A stretch of DNA of 64,000 nucleotides from Bacillota bacterium (GTDB lineage: Bacteria > Bacillota > Clostridia > Lachnospirales > Lachnospiraceae). The stretch lies in NCBI GenBank assembly GCA_023421505.1, contig JAEZTJ010000020.1:1-64000 (forward strand). The letters run 5' to 3'. The notes under the pieces were generated by a model, which was given only the letters and a program-made list of their open reading frames with translations, had not been told where the DNA came from and searched no databases. Made by a program: the position numbers and the translations under genes. Each line of letters begins with the position of its first letter. Position 1 is the first letter of the stretch. Shown in pieces: positions 1-7,817 of this stretch.

Positions 1-7
1 ACAGGGC

Positions 8-136
8 CTAAGTACCAACGACTTCATAACAGTTGCTCATCAAACTATGTTTTGCATCACTCTGTTATAAGTAGTGTTTGTGCAAATTGACGAAGATAAA
101 TTGTATGAGGGGCTTTTGACACTCTAATCATAGTAG
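8..136 (+). repeat. dispersed repeat family A, copy A1
   Basis: About 130 bases that recur with small changes at 7383-7493 and 33397-33530. Shared blocks are CTAAGTACCAACGACTTCAT, CAGTTGCTCATCAAAC and a segment around AAGTAGTGTTTGTGCAAATT. No reading frame is conserved between copies, so it is not a gene. It abuts the family B element at 136. The left boundary may lie outside the window. Confidence 0.8.
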
Positions 137-297
137 GTAATTGCGAAACTCATTAATTTAAGTATTGTATGCACTGTAGATACTATTCCGGAGCGGAATT
201 AAAGTGTTAAAACACTTAAGCTCACAAGAGCGTTGGAGCGAAGGGATAGTATCTATTGCGCATACAATTAGCAAAACTATAATAATTCACAATTACC
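136..297. repeat. dispersed palindromic element family B, copy B1 (MITE-like)
   Basis: A 162-base imperfect palindrome. The outer arms GGTAATTG (136-143) and CAATTACC (290-297) are perfect inverted repeats. Inside them lie ATTGTATGC/GCATACAAT (164-172/260-268) and GATACTAT/ATAGTATC, with AAGTGTT/AACACTT (202-208/211-217) at the centre. The inner arm is the reverse complement of the core of the copy at 27.9-28.0 kb. It lies just downstream of ftsX and could fold as a large hairpin at the 3' end of that transcript. No transposase is encoded. Confidence 0.8.
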
Positions 298-327
298 TTT
301 TATAATAGGCTTAGGGTATAGATATTA

Positions 328-1218
328 TTATTCCTCTTTTCGAATAGAAGAAACACCGAATAAGCTTCCAGCGAGGCCCAGTGCTCCACTCACCATTATA
401 ATCCAAAGAGTTACTATATCTTTTAATTCCTGTAGGGAGGGCATCGGAATAAAAGGGATAAAGCTTTTTAACTGCCCATAGCCCTTATTTAGCAGAAGGA
501 TGAGAAGTCCTGCAGCTAGGAAGCCTCCGAGCAAGGTTAAGAAGGTTCCGGCTAAAACAAAGGGAAAGCCGATGAACCCATTCGGTGCGCCTAAAAGCCT
601 TAGCGTATTAATCTGATCCTTATTATTATAAATTCCCTGTCTTATCATATGGGAAAGAATAATCAGTGTAGTGATACCGACTGCTGTCATAATCAATATT
701 CCAAATAGCTTAAGTCCATCTGAAATTCCTTTCATTTGTTTCAGCACACTGCGGTTATCCCTGACATAGTCTATACCCTCAAGCTTATTCACCGCTGTTA
801 GTATTTGATCCATTGCATCCAGATTAATTCTTACCTCAATAAAGGCTTCAAAGGGATTCTCATCAAATAACTCTAGAATGTCTGCTTCCTCTCCCAGCAT
901 ATCCTCCATCTGTAGCTTAGCTTTCGTCGCATTTATGTATTTGGCACTTAAGACACCCTCCATGCCGTTAATCTTATCTACAATCTGAAGTGCTTCCTTT
1001 TGATCGGTATTTTCCTTAAAGTATGCACTGACCTCCGCCTCTTCCTTTAAGGCTGTAATCAGCTTATCTCCCACCGCCTGGCCGGCTAATACAAGTCCAA
1101 GCAAAAAAAGGATGAGACCGGTACCGATTACTGAAAATAAATTGGACAATGGATTGAAGCGTATCGTCCGCTTTGTCTCCAACAAGAAATATCCAATATT
1201 ATAGAAAAACGTTTTCAT
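328..1218 (-). CDS. ftsX: Cell-division ABC transporter permease FtsX
   Basis: Membrane half of the FtsEX complex, which transmits ATPase activity of FtsE across the membrane to cell-wall hydrolases or their activators. From this start it is 296 aa: a basic cytosolic tip, a first membrane helix at about residues 25-47, an acidic extracellular domain (about 50-165), then three helices in the last 125 residues. That is the FtsX topology. The ATG at 1218 has GAGGGA just upstream. An in-frame ATG at 1272 also has a purine-rich site, but the 18 residues it would add are encoded by a dispersed repeat (family D), so I reject it. Last gene after the coiled-coil gene and ftsE. Confidence 0.93.
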   Translation of the reverse strand: MKTFFYNIGYFLLETKRTIRFNPLSNLFSVIGTGLILFLLGLVLAGQAVGDKLITALKEEAEVSAYFKENTDQKEALQIVDKINGMEGVLSAKYINATKAKLQMEDMLGEEADILELFDENPFEAFIEVRINLDAMDQILTAVNKLEGIDYVRDNRSVLKQMKGISDGLKLFGILIMTAVGITTLIILSHMIRQGIYNNKDQINTLRLLGAPNGFIGFPFVLAGTFLTLLGGFLAAGLLILLLNKGYGQLKSFIPFIPMPSLQELKDIVTLWIIMVSGALGLAGSLFGVSSIRKEE

Positions 1219-1229
1219 TATTTCCCTCA

Positions 1230-1272
1230 TTTCTGCGCTGCTTATCTGGCTCGCTTGCGAGGCAATGCGCAT
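1230..1272 (-). repeat. family D leader repeat, copy D1 (upstream of ftsX)
   Basis: Reading on the minus strand this is ATGCGCATTGCCTCGCAAGC followed by GAGCCAGATAAGCAG. It almost matches the segment in front of aguB (23487-23538) and shares the CTCGCAAGCGAG palindrome with 20595-20620. It ends immediately before the ribosome-binding site of ftsX. Confidence 0.75.
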
Positions 1273-1313
1273 CTATTTTCCCTTCTTATGCATGCCAAAA
1301 AGCTCATCAAACG

Positions 1314-1988
1314 CTATTTTGCACTACTTCTTTCTATCGTGATTTCTCCTTTATTTACGCTGATATAGGTTGCATCCTCCTGATTCTCAATTAGATGCGT
1401 CGCATGTGTGGTAATCACAACAGCGGTATTATTATCCCGAAAAGAGTTTAAAATATGAAGTATATTCATTGCATTCGCATGGTCTAAATTACCGGTCGGT
1501 TCATCGGCTAGAATTAACTCCGGCTTTCTGGCTACAGCCCTTGCTATTGCTACCCTCTGTGATTCACCCCAGGATAAATTCTCAACCTTAGCATATATTT
1601 TATGTTCTAATCCTACCTTAGTAAGTACACTGATTGCCTCTGCCTTCATTTTCCTTGTAGATATGCCAAGAAAACGCATTCCCATCATGACATTTTCAAG
1701 AGAAGTTCGTCCCTCAATCAGCTTAAATTCCTGAAAAACCGGTCCTATCTTCTTACGCAGCTTTCGAATTTTTCTATCCCTTCCTCTCTTCATCGTTTGT
1801 CCTAAGACCTTTAACGAACCGGAGGTAGGATATTCTATCCCGATTAAAAGCTTTAACAGACTGGTTTTGCCGGAACCGCTATGCCCGGTTATATATACCA
1901 GTTCTCCCGGGTTTACGGTAATATTCACATCCTTTAATGCTACCGTACCATCATGATAGGTTAATGAGAGTGCTTTTGCTTCTATCAT
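1314..1988 (-). CDS. ftsE: Cell-division ATP-binding protein FtsE
   Basis: Cytosolic ABC ATPase that pairs with FtsX. 224 aa, the normal FtsE length. Walker A GHSGSGKTS is at residues 35-43, the Q-loop at about 86, Walker B LILADE at 158-163 and the H-loop histidine near VITTHA. The ABC signature (138-145) reads LSWGESQR: the second residue after LS is Trp where most ABC proteins have Gly. It sits between the coiled-coil gene (45 bases upstream) and ftsX (about 95 bases downstream), so one transcript is likely. The start follows a GGAGAGAC-like site. Confidence 0.93.
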   Translation of the reverse strand: MIEAKALSLTYHDGTVALKDVNITVNPGELVYITGHSGSGKTSLLKLLIGIEYPTSGSLKVLGQTMKRGRDRKIRKLRKKIGPVFQEFKLIEGRTSLENVMMGMRFLGISTRKMKAEAISVLTKVGLEHKIYAKVENLSWGESQRVAIARAVARKPELILADEPTGNLDHANAMNILHILNSFRDNNTAVVITTHATHLIENQEDATYISVNKGEITIERSSAK

Positions 1989-2032
1989 CCTGTCTCTCCT
2001 TCTTTCTTACAAAATAAAACTTTCTTAAAGCC

Positions 2033-3163
2033 TTACCATTTTGGACTCACCTCAAAGGTTAGCTTTTTTTCTTTACTTTCTACTTCATTCAGAGTAAATT
2101 CTATTGTAATAATTCCCTTTGATATTAAACCAAAGTCAATCAACATCGGTCCATTGGCAAAAAGCTCATCAATTGAGGCTTTCTCCAAGGGCATATCATA
2201 AAAGGTGCCTGACATTACTTCAAACTTGATTGCACTCTTTCCGGATATGATAAAATTTCCGATTAATACAAGATGCTCCTTCGGTACAGAAAGAATTACC
2301 TGATTTTCTTCAAAGCCAAACTGTGTATTTGCTAGCTCCGAATTCTCACTTAGGATTCCGTTAAAGGTATCCTCCTCTATGTAGCCTTTCATATTCAAAA
2401 ATCCCGAACCCATATTCAGATCATCAAAGGTAAAATAACCCTCATTGATCGTATCCGTAATTTCCTTCGCAAGCTTTGGAAATAGCGATTGGCAATTCTC
2501 CCACATAGTCTGCAGATTGCCTAACTGCTCAGCGTAGTAAGCCTTTTCCTCCTGAAGCGATGCCAGATAAGTCTCTTTTTCTTTCTGTAAGGTTTCATTT
2601 TTGTTTAGGTTCTCTGTCAACTCAAGCTGTTTTATTTCAAGAGCAGCAGCTTTTTCTTTAAGCTTTTGATTTTGTTCCTGTAAAACCTTCTTACCTGCTT
2701 CTAAATCTACCAGCAGATCATTCACATTATGAGAAATATCCTTAATTGCGTTCATGCTCTTTAAAAAGGAGGACAGCTTCTTTGCACCAAGTAGACTTTC
2801 TAGATATGTGGAGGGTCCACCCCTCTGATAATTTACTAAAACCTGCTTTAGGATAGAAAGCTGAGAATCATACTCCTTTTGCTTCTCATCTATTTTTTCT
2901 TCCAAGTCTTTCATCTGCTGTTTTAGAGAACTGATTTCCTTATTTATCTTCTCTGCCTCTGCTTCGAGCTCTGTAATTTTCTGATTGATGGAGAAAAGCT
3001 CTTTTAATACTGATTTCTCCTCCTCAGTAATACCCTCCAAGGTATCTTCAACCTCTGTGATAGGTTTCACTTTTCCGTAGGCATGAATTGGTATAATAAT
3101 ACCTATCAAAGTAAGTATAATAACACCTGTTATTATGATATTCTTCTTCCTTAACCGGTTCAT
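2033..3163 (-). CDS. Exported coiled-coil protein, PcsB/CwlO-like N-terminus without a hydrolase domain; probable FtsEX partner
   Basis: 376 aa. A basic N-terminus and one hydrophobic helix (residues 9-29) give an uncleaved anchor or signal peptide. Residues about 45-220 form a long coiled coil rich in E, K, Q and L. It contains the YQRGGPSTYLESLLGAK type of hairpin typical of the PcsB/CwlO/EnvC regulatory coil. In PcsB and CwlO this coil contacts FtsX and is followed by a CHAP or NlpC/P60 hydrolase. Here the last ~140 residues are instead a beta-rich region with no Cys-His or metal-binding peptidase motif, and I do not recognise it. The gene precedes ftsE on the same strand. The inference is an FtsEX-dependent activator or scaffold rather than an enzyme. 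Confidence 0.72.
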   Translation of the reverse strand: MNRLRKKNIIITGVIILTLIGIIIPIHAYGKVKPITEVEDTLEGITEEEKSVLKELFSINQKITELEAEAEKINKEISSLKQQMKDLEEKIDEKQKEYDSQLSILKQVLVNYQRGGPSTYLESLLGAKKLSSFLKSMNAIKDISHNVNDLLVDLEAGKKVLQEQNQKLKEKAAALEIKQLELTENLNKNETLQKEKETYLASLQEEKAYYAEQLGNLQTMWENCQSLFPKLAKEITDTINEGYFTFDDLNMGSGFLNMKGYIEEDTFNGILSENSELANTQFGFEENQVILSVPKEHLVLIGNFIISGKSAIKFEVMSGTFYDMPLEKASIDELFANGPMLIDFGLISKGIITIEFTLNEVESKEKKLTFEVSPKW

Positions 3164-3307
3164 GCTTTCCCCCTATTTTCCTTACTGTTCAGTAAATCCT
3201 GCCCTAAGTTCAATCATTTATAATATACCGATTATATCATTATATTATTTTATTTACTACCCTAGTTTTCTCGATCTGCTTTCTTATACTAACATATATG
3301 CCTACCC

Positions 3308-3375
3308 TTTGAATTAGTTTGTGCCAAAGAGGACGTAAGCATAAATCCGAAAGAATAGCGTCTTGTACTACGATA
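3308..3375. repeat. family C repeat, short copy C1
   Basis: Contains GAATTAGTTTGTGC and ATAAATCC..GAATAGCGTCTT, which also flank and close the full-length copy at 56499-56692. The middle hairpins are missing, so it looks like a deletion derivative. It occupies the 272-base gap between the coiled-coil gene and the TetR gene. I see no other feature there. Confidence 0.6.
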
Positions 3376-3435
3376 CCTTTATCGGAGTACCAAATCCCAA
3401 GGATACAATTAATATTTATGAAAATGTATTCTTTC

Positions 3436-4035
3436 TTATGGATAAATAGGACTTCTTATCATCGAATCAATACACGGATTGATTAACTGTTGATAATACT
3501 CATCCATCTGCCTCGAGGAATAAGGCATTTTATTGCTTATCCACCACTTCATAAGGTTAATGAGTGTACTTGTAATATGATCCGTTAATATCTCAATGGG
3601 CATCGGAGGTTTCGCTCCTGCCGGTAATTTAGCAGTTAAGTATTCCTCTATACTTTTGTTCCAATATGCTTTTACTTTATCAAAAAACAGATTCGAACTA
3701 TCTGTCTTCATTAGGCCCTTCATCATTTTAATATTTTCCTTAATATGGTCAAATAGTTCTGTGACCGGAAGTAATCTTACCCCGTCTTCCTTCCTTTCTA
3801 GATAGTTTATGAGATAGCGATTTAACATTTCAAGTAGATGCTCAATACAATTTAGAAGCAAGTCCTCCTTCGTTTCATAATGGGAATAGAACGTGGATCT
3901 GCCGACATTCGCACGATCGATAACATGCTGAATAGTAATTTTGTGATAAGGCTTCTCCTGCATCAAGCTAAATAAAGCATCCTGAATTACCTGACGGGTC
4001 TTTACAACTCGTCTGTCTTCCTCCTTATTTGTCAT
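3436..4035 (-). CDS. TetR/AcrR family transcriptional regulator
   Basis: 199 aa. The N-terminal helix-turn-helix lies at about residues 10-60: RQVIQDALFSLM, then ITIQHVIDRANVGRSTFYSHY, the TetR recognition-helix pattern ending in YxHYxxKEDL. The rest is an all-helical ligand/dimer domain of the type seen in small Firmicute TetR proteins. It is divergent from the ABC exporter at 4.2-7.3 kb with a 150-base shared control region containing inverted repeats. It most likely represses that exporter and itself, and is released by a substrate of the exporter. Ligand unknown. Confidence 0.9.
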   Translation of the reverse strand: MTNKEEDRRVVKTRQVIQDALFSLMQEKPYHKITIQHVIDRANVGRSTFYSHYETKEDLLLNCIEHLLEMLNRYLINYLERKEDGVRLLPVTELFDHIKENIKMMKGLMKTDSSNLFFDKVKAYWNKSIEEYLTAKLPAGAKPPMPIEILTDHITSTLINLMKWWISNKMPYSSRQMDEYYQQLINPCIDSMIRSPIYP

Positions 4036-4081
4036 ATATCCTCCTTCGAAGTAATTTAATTTATATTTTATTTATTAATTC

Positions 4082-4185
4082 CTGAACAATTTCCACAAAA
4101 TGTTCCATAGCAAACGAAATGAAAAAACTGTTTATTTACTTATCCGTTGCTATGTTCTTATAATAAAACCGTACAAATTGTTCAG
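4082..4185. promoter_or_regulatory. divergent promoter/operator region between tetR and ABC exporter
   Basis: CTGAACAATTT (4082-4092) and AAATTGTTCAG (4175-4185) are perfect 11-base inverted repeats about 80 bases apart. A second nested pair is CATAGCAAACG (4106-4116) and CGTTGCTATG (4145-4154). The first arm also pairs locally, GAACA (4084-4088) with TGTTC (4101-4105). A sigma-A-like promoter TTTACT (4135-4140), 18 bases, TATAAT (4159-4164) reads toward the exporter, so the right arm overlaps its transcription start. This is a good candidate TetR operator. Confidence 0.6.
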
Positions 4186-4232
4186 TAATGAATACATTAT
4201 ATACTTATAATTTATGGAAGGGAAGTGTTGAT

Positions 4233-4922
4233 TTGCAAAACACTATATCAAAAGGCTCTACTCTACAAATCATCAATCTTAAAAAAAACTACGTAACTGC
4301 TGCCGGCAGCTTTGATGCCCTAAGAGGTATTAATCTGGACATTAGAGAAGGTGAAATGCTCGCTATCGTCGGTAAATCCGGCAGCGGAAAAACCACTTTG
4401 ATGAATATGATTGCAGGGATAGACAAACCCACCTCCGGTGAAATTTTCTTTCATGGTAAGCTCATAAAATCCTTATCTGAGAAGCAAATAGCCAAGTGGA
4501 GGGGTACATCGGTTGGGATTGTCTTTCAGTTCTTTCAATTGCTGCCCACGCTTACAGTTCTTGAAAACATTCTGCTGCCAATGGATTTTAATAATACCTA
4601 TCCTATGAAAAAGCGTAAGGAAAGAGCTACTGAATTATTAAGAATGGTTGGGATTGAAGATCAGGCGAATAAATTTCCCTCCGCTCTTTCCGGAGGACAA
4701 CAACAGCGTACAGCAATCGCGCGAGCATTAGCAAATGATCCATCCATCATTCTTGCTGATGAACCAACCGGAAATCTTGATTCAGCAACAGCGAATGAAG
4801 TATTTGCTCTATTTGAAGATCTGGTTCGTTCCGGTAAAACTGTTATAATCGTGACACATGACCCGGATATTGCCAGTCGATGCTCAAGAATAGTCAGACT
4901 GACGGACGGAAAAATAACTTAA
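4233..4922 (+). CDS. ABC transporter ATP-binding protein, MacB/LolD type
   Basis: ATPase of an exporter or mechanotransmission system. Walker A GKSGSGKTT, Q-loop FQFFQL, a canonical signature LSGGQQQR and Walker B with ILADEPTGNLD are all intact, and the H-loop is VTHD. I prefer a TTG start at 4233, with GGAAGGGAAG 7 bases upstream. An ATG at 4188 in the same frame adds 15 residues but has no ribosome site and sits just beside the operator arm. The next gene starts 14 bases after the stop. Together with the two-FtsX-domain permease it forms a complete exporter controlled by the divergent TetR. Confidence 0.9.
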   Translation: MQNTISKGSTLQIINLKKNYVTAAGSFDALRGINLDIREGEMLAIVGKSGSGKTTLMNMIAGIDKPTSGEIFFHGKLIKSLSEKQIAKWRGTSVGIVFQFFQLLPTLTVLENILLPMDFNNTYPMKKRKERATELLRMVGIEDQANKFPSALSGGQQQRTAIARALANDPSIILADEPTGNLDSATANEVFALFEDLVRSGKTVIIVTHDPDIASRCSRIVRLTDGKIT

Positions 4923-4936
4923 GGAGGATATCTGTT

Positions 4937-7324
4937 ATGTTACATATCAAATGGCGCAAAGGCTTTCGGGATATAGCGGAAAATAAAATGCGATCCTTCT
5001 TTGTAGTACTGGCAATAGCGGTTGGTGTGTTCGGTATTACTGTTGTTGCCAATTCTTACTCTATTCTGATGAGGGAAATGGATCAGAATTATATTAAAAC
5101 AAATCCTTCTTCGTCTACAATTTGGACCGACTCTATGAAGGAAAAAGATATTAATCAAATACTGAGTCTACCCTATATAAGCGAAGTGGAAAAGCGCGAC
5201 AAGATTGTCGGTCGTGTTCAAGTTAAGAAGAATGAATGGAAGGATATCTGGCTATATGTAATTGAAAATTTTAGTGATATCCGTCTGGATACCTTCCAGG
5301 CTGAGGATGGTAAAAGCATACCCGCTGCAGGAGAAATATTATTTGAGCGGAAAGCCTTAAGCTTTACGGATAAAACAATCGGTGAAGCTGTTGATATTAA
5401 AATTCCAAGTGGTACTGTTACCCCGCTTACCATAGTCGGTTCCGTTCATGCTCCTGGGCTGGCACCTTCCTGGATGGAGGGCTTTGCCTACGGTTATATT
5501 ACCTGTGATACCTACCATATGCTGGGTGGAATAGACGGCAGCTCAGAGCTGAAAATCAAAGTAGCAGGCGACATAACGGATAAACAGCATATCCGCGAAC
5601 AGACTTATAAGCTCAAATCCTATCTTGAAGATAAAGGCTTTACTGTAACAAGAATTGAAATACCGGAGCCCGGCAAACATCCGCATTTTTCACAGATGGC
5701 TTCCTTATTATTTCTAATGGAGGCATTTGGAATACTTGCTCTTTTGTTAAGCGGTGTACTGGTATCTAATATGATCACCTCACTCCTAGAAAAGCAGATT
5801 CGTCAGATTGGTATCATGAAATCGGTTGGGGCTACTACTTTTCAAATATCTGCCTTGTACCTAGGTATCGTTGCAGCATTATCCTGCTTAGCAATGTTGC
5901 TTGCTATCCCTCTGGGTCTCTTAGCAGGACGGGGCTATGCCTTACTTGCAGCGAGTATACTTAATTTCAATATTTACAGCTATTCCGTACCCTCTTATAT
6001 CTTTTTACTGGAGGTAAGTGCAGGGTTTTTCATACCTGTACTGTCATCCCTAGTCCCTATTTTAAAAAGCAGCCGTATTACAGTTCGGGAAGCATTACAG
6101 GATTATGGTATCAGTCAGGAAAAGTATAGCGGCCGGACCTCTGACAAAGCAGCTGGACTAATACGATTTTTACCTCGTCCGTTTCTACTGTCTCTTCGTA
6201 ACACCTTCCGTAAGAAAGGGCGGCTTATCTTTACCCTTCTGGTTATGGCTGTAGGAGGCACCGGCTTTATTACTGCCATGAATATCTATTCCTCCATGTA
6301 TCATACCGTGGACGAGAAATTAGATGCCTTTCATTATGATATTGAAGTGAGCTTCGAAAAGGATCTTAAGATAGATCAGATTGAAAAGGAATTAAAAGGC
6401 ATCTCCGGAATTGTTGATGCAGAAGCCTGGGGAGGAGTATCTGCCGCAAGAGTATATAAAGATCATACTACAGGTAATAGCTTCCGTGTTGTTGCACCCC
6501 CTTCTGACACAAAACTTTTGACAAATTGTCCGCTCTATTCCGGCAGATGGCTTAAGTCTTCGGATACGAATGCTTTAGTGATTAACCAGCGTATCTTATC
6601 GATGGAACCGGATTTAAAGGTCGGAGCTTCAATTACCCTTCGGATTAATCAACAGGATACTGTCTGGAAGGTGGTAGGTATCTCCAAGGAGTTAATGGGT
6701 CTTCCTACAGCATATGTTAATATGAATTATCTATTAAAAACCCAGAATAAGATTGGCTATTCCAATAACGCAGTAATTGTCACCGCAAAGCATGATTCAA
6801 TTTCACAATTAGATGCAGCCAGACAGATTGAACAAACGCTAAACGTTAAGGGCATAGCTCTGAATTCTTTGGTTAAGCTTTCCGATTATAAAACCTCGCT
6901 GGTTAATCACCTGTCATTAATAGCAAGCTTTTTAATTATCATGTCCTTACTTGTCGTACTGGTTGGAGGTCTTGGACTGGCTACCACCTTGAGCGTTAGT
7001 GTCATGGAGCGAACAAAGGAAATAGGAATTATGAGATCAATGGGTGCTCCTTCATATTATATAACCGGAATGATCGTTAGTGAGGGTGCATTAATAGGAA
7101 TATTAAGCTGGTTTATATCCATCGTATTCTCCATACCACTAAGCAGACTGGTATGCAATCGGTTCGGGCTCGTATTCTTTGAGGCTCCGCTATCGTATGA
7201 CGCTTCAAAACAAGGATATCTCATCTGGCTAATACTTGTTACGTTATTTGCTGCAGCCGCAAGCTACAATCCTTCCAAGAAAGCATCGCTTATGCAGATA
7301 AATCAAGCTTTATACTACGAGTAA
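4937..7324 (+). CDS. ABC transporter permease with two FtsX/MacB modules
   Basis: 795 aa. Two homologous halves each have an N-terminal helix, an extracellular MacB_PCD-like domain and an FtsX-type helix bundle. The first bundle (about 270-400) contains EKQIRQIGIMKSVGAT; the second (about 660-795) contains MERTKEIGIMRSMGAP. Both are the typical coupling-helix regions that dock on the ATPase. AAGGAGG (4921-4927) lies 9 bases before ATG 4937. An in-frame ATG at 4880 inside the ATPase gene is less likely. No dedicated substrate-binding partner is nearby. Such permeases export peptides, lipopeptides or antibiotics, or transmit force; the substrate is unknown. Confidence 0.9.
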   Translation: MLHIKWRKGFRDIAENKMRSFFVVLAIAVGVFGITVVANSYSILMREMDQNYIKTNPSSSTIWTDSMKEKDINQILSLPYISEVEKRDKIVGRVQVKKNEWKDIWLYVIENFSDIRLDTFQAEDGKSIPAAGEILFERKALSFTDKTIGEAVDIKIPSGTVTPLTIVGSVHAPGLAPSWMEGFAYGYITCDTYHMLGGIDGSSELKIKVAGDITDKQHIREQTYKLKSYLEDKGFTVTRIEIPEPGKHPHFSQMASLLFLMEAFGILALLLSGVLVSNMITSLLEKQIRQIGIMKSVGATTFQISALYLGIVAALSCLAMLLAIPLGLLAGRGYALLAASILNFNIYSYSVPSYIFLLEVSAGFFIPVLSSLVPILKSSRITVREALQDYGISQEKYSGRTSDKAAGLIRFLPRPFLLSLRNTFRKKGRLIFTLLVMAVGGTGFITAMNIYSSMYHTVDEKLDAFHYDIEVSFEKDLKIDQIEKELKGISGIVDAEAWGGVSAARVYKDHTTGNSFRVVAPPSDTKLLTNCPLYSGRWLKSSDTNALVINQRILSMEPDLKVGASITLRINQQDTVWKVVGISKELMGLPTAYVNMNYLLKTQNKIGYSNNAVIVTAKHDSISQLDAARQIEQTLNVKGIALNSLVKLSDYKTSLVNHLSLIASFLIIMSLLVVLVGGLGLATTLSVSVMERTKEIGIMRSMGAPSYYITGMIVSEGALIGILSWFISIVFSIPLSRLVCNRFGLVFFEAPLSYDASKQGYLIWLILVTLFAAAASYNPSKKASLMQINQALYYE

Positions 7325-7382
7325 TCCGTAATGATAAACTTCCGCTTCTCACACTTTCGCCCCAATGAAGTACGTAATGGTA

Positions 7383-7493
7383 GATAACAGTTGCTCATCA
7401 AACCATGTTCTACATTACTATACTATAAGTGCTGTTAGTGCAAAATGACGAAGCTAAATTGTTCGAGGGACTTTTGGCACTCTTATCCTACTA
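7383..7493 (+). repeat. dispersed repeat family A, copy A2
   Basis: Matches A1 and A3 over ATAACAGTTGCTCATCAAAC, the TATAAGTxxTGTT block and the TTGTTCGAGGG block. The first ~20 bases of A1 are missing. A short stretch related to family C (CACACTTTCGCCCC, 7351-7364) lies just before it. It ends about 10 bases before the ribosome-binding site of the small peptide gene. Confidence 0.75.
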
Positions 7494-7519
7494 AAAAGAA
7501 TCATGAAAGGAGGTTCCTT

Positions 7520-7639
7520 ATGAGTAAAAATAAAATTATTAAATTTTCCGTTATTGTATTAGCAATAATTCTGGTGGTTATCTTATTACATTTGTTAGGA
7601 GGCAATTTCGTCTCCATGTTAAAAAATCATTTTTCGTAA
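7520..7639 (+). CDS. Small single-span membrane peptide (39 aa)
   Basis: 39 aa: a basic start MSKNKIIK, one long hydrophobic helix (about residues 8-29, I/V/L rich) and a short polar tail ending NHFS. A near-perfect AAAGGAGG (7506-7513) sits 6 bases before the ATG, so translation is credible despite the small size. It lies 195 bases downstream of the ABC permease on the same strand, after a repeat. It could be a small accessory subunit of the exporter or an independent membrane peptide. I do not recognise a family. Confidence 0.55.
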   Translation: MSKNKIIKFSVIVLAIILVVILLHLLGGNFVSMLKNHFS

Positions 7640-7713
7640 GGTTCATAACAACAGTAGTTTGCAGATTGAATGCGTCCACAATTGATCTTAAATTAATCAA
7701 ACTACATAGAGAA

Positions 7714-7748
7714 AAGGACTGTTTATCATATTCAAGATAACAGTCCTT
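7714..7748. terminator. bidirectional hairpin terminator
   Basis: AAGGACTGTTTATC (7714-7727) and GATAACAGTCCTT (7736-7748) form a 13-bp stem with one bulge. On the minus strand the stem is followed by TTTTCTC, so it fits the end of the CoA-disulfide reductase transcript and may also stop the small-peptide transcript arriving from the other side. Confidence 0.65.
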
Positions 7749-7817
7749 CTATTCTTTCGCTTCAATACTCCTAAGCGTTCTACAAGTAACCATATGAAAT
7801 TAGGATAATTAATTTTA

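Noticed and set aside
1219..1272. N-terminal extension of FtsX (18 residues)
   Set aside because: Encoded by a repeat that also precedes unrelated genes; the downstream ATG fits the family start.
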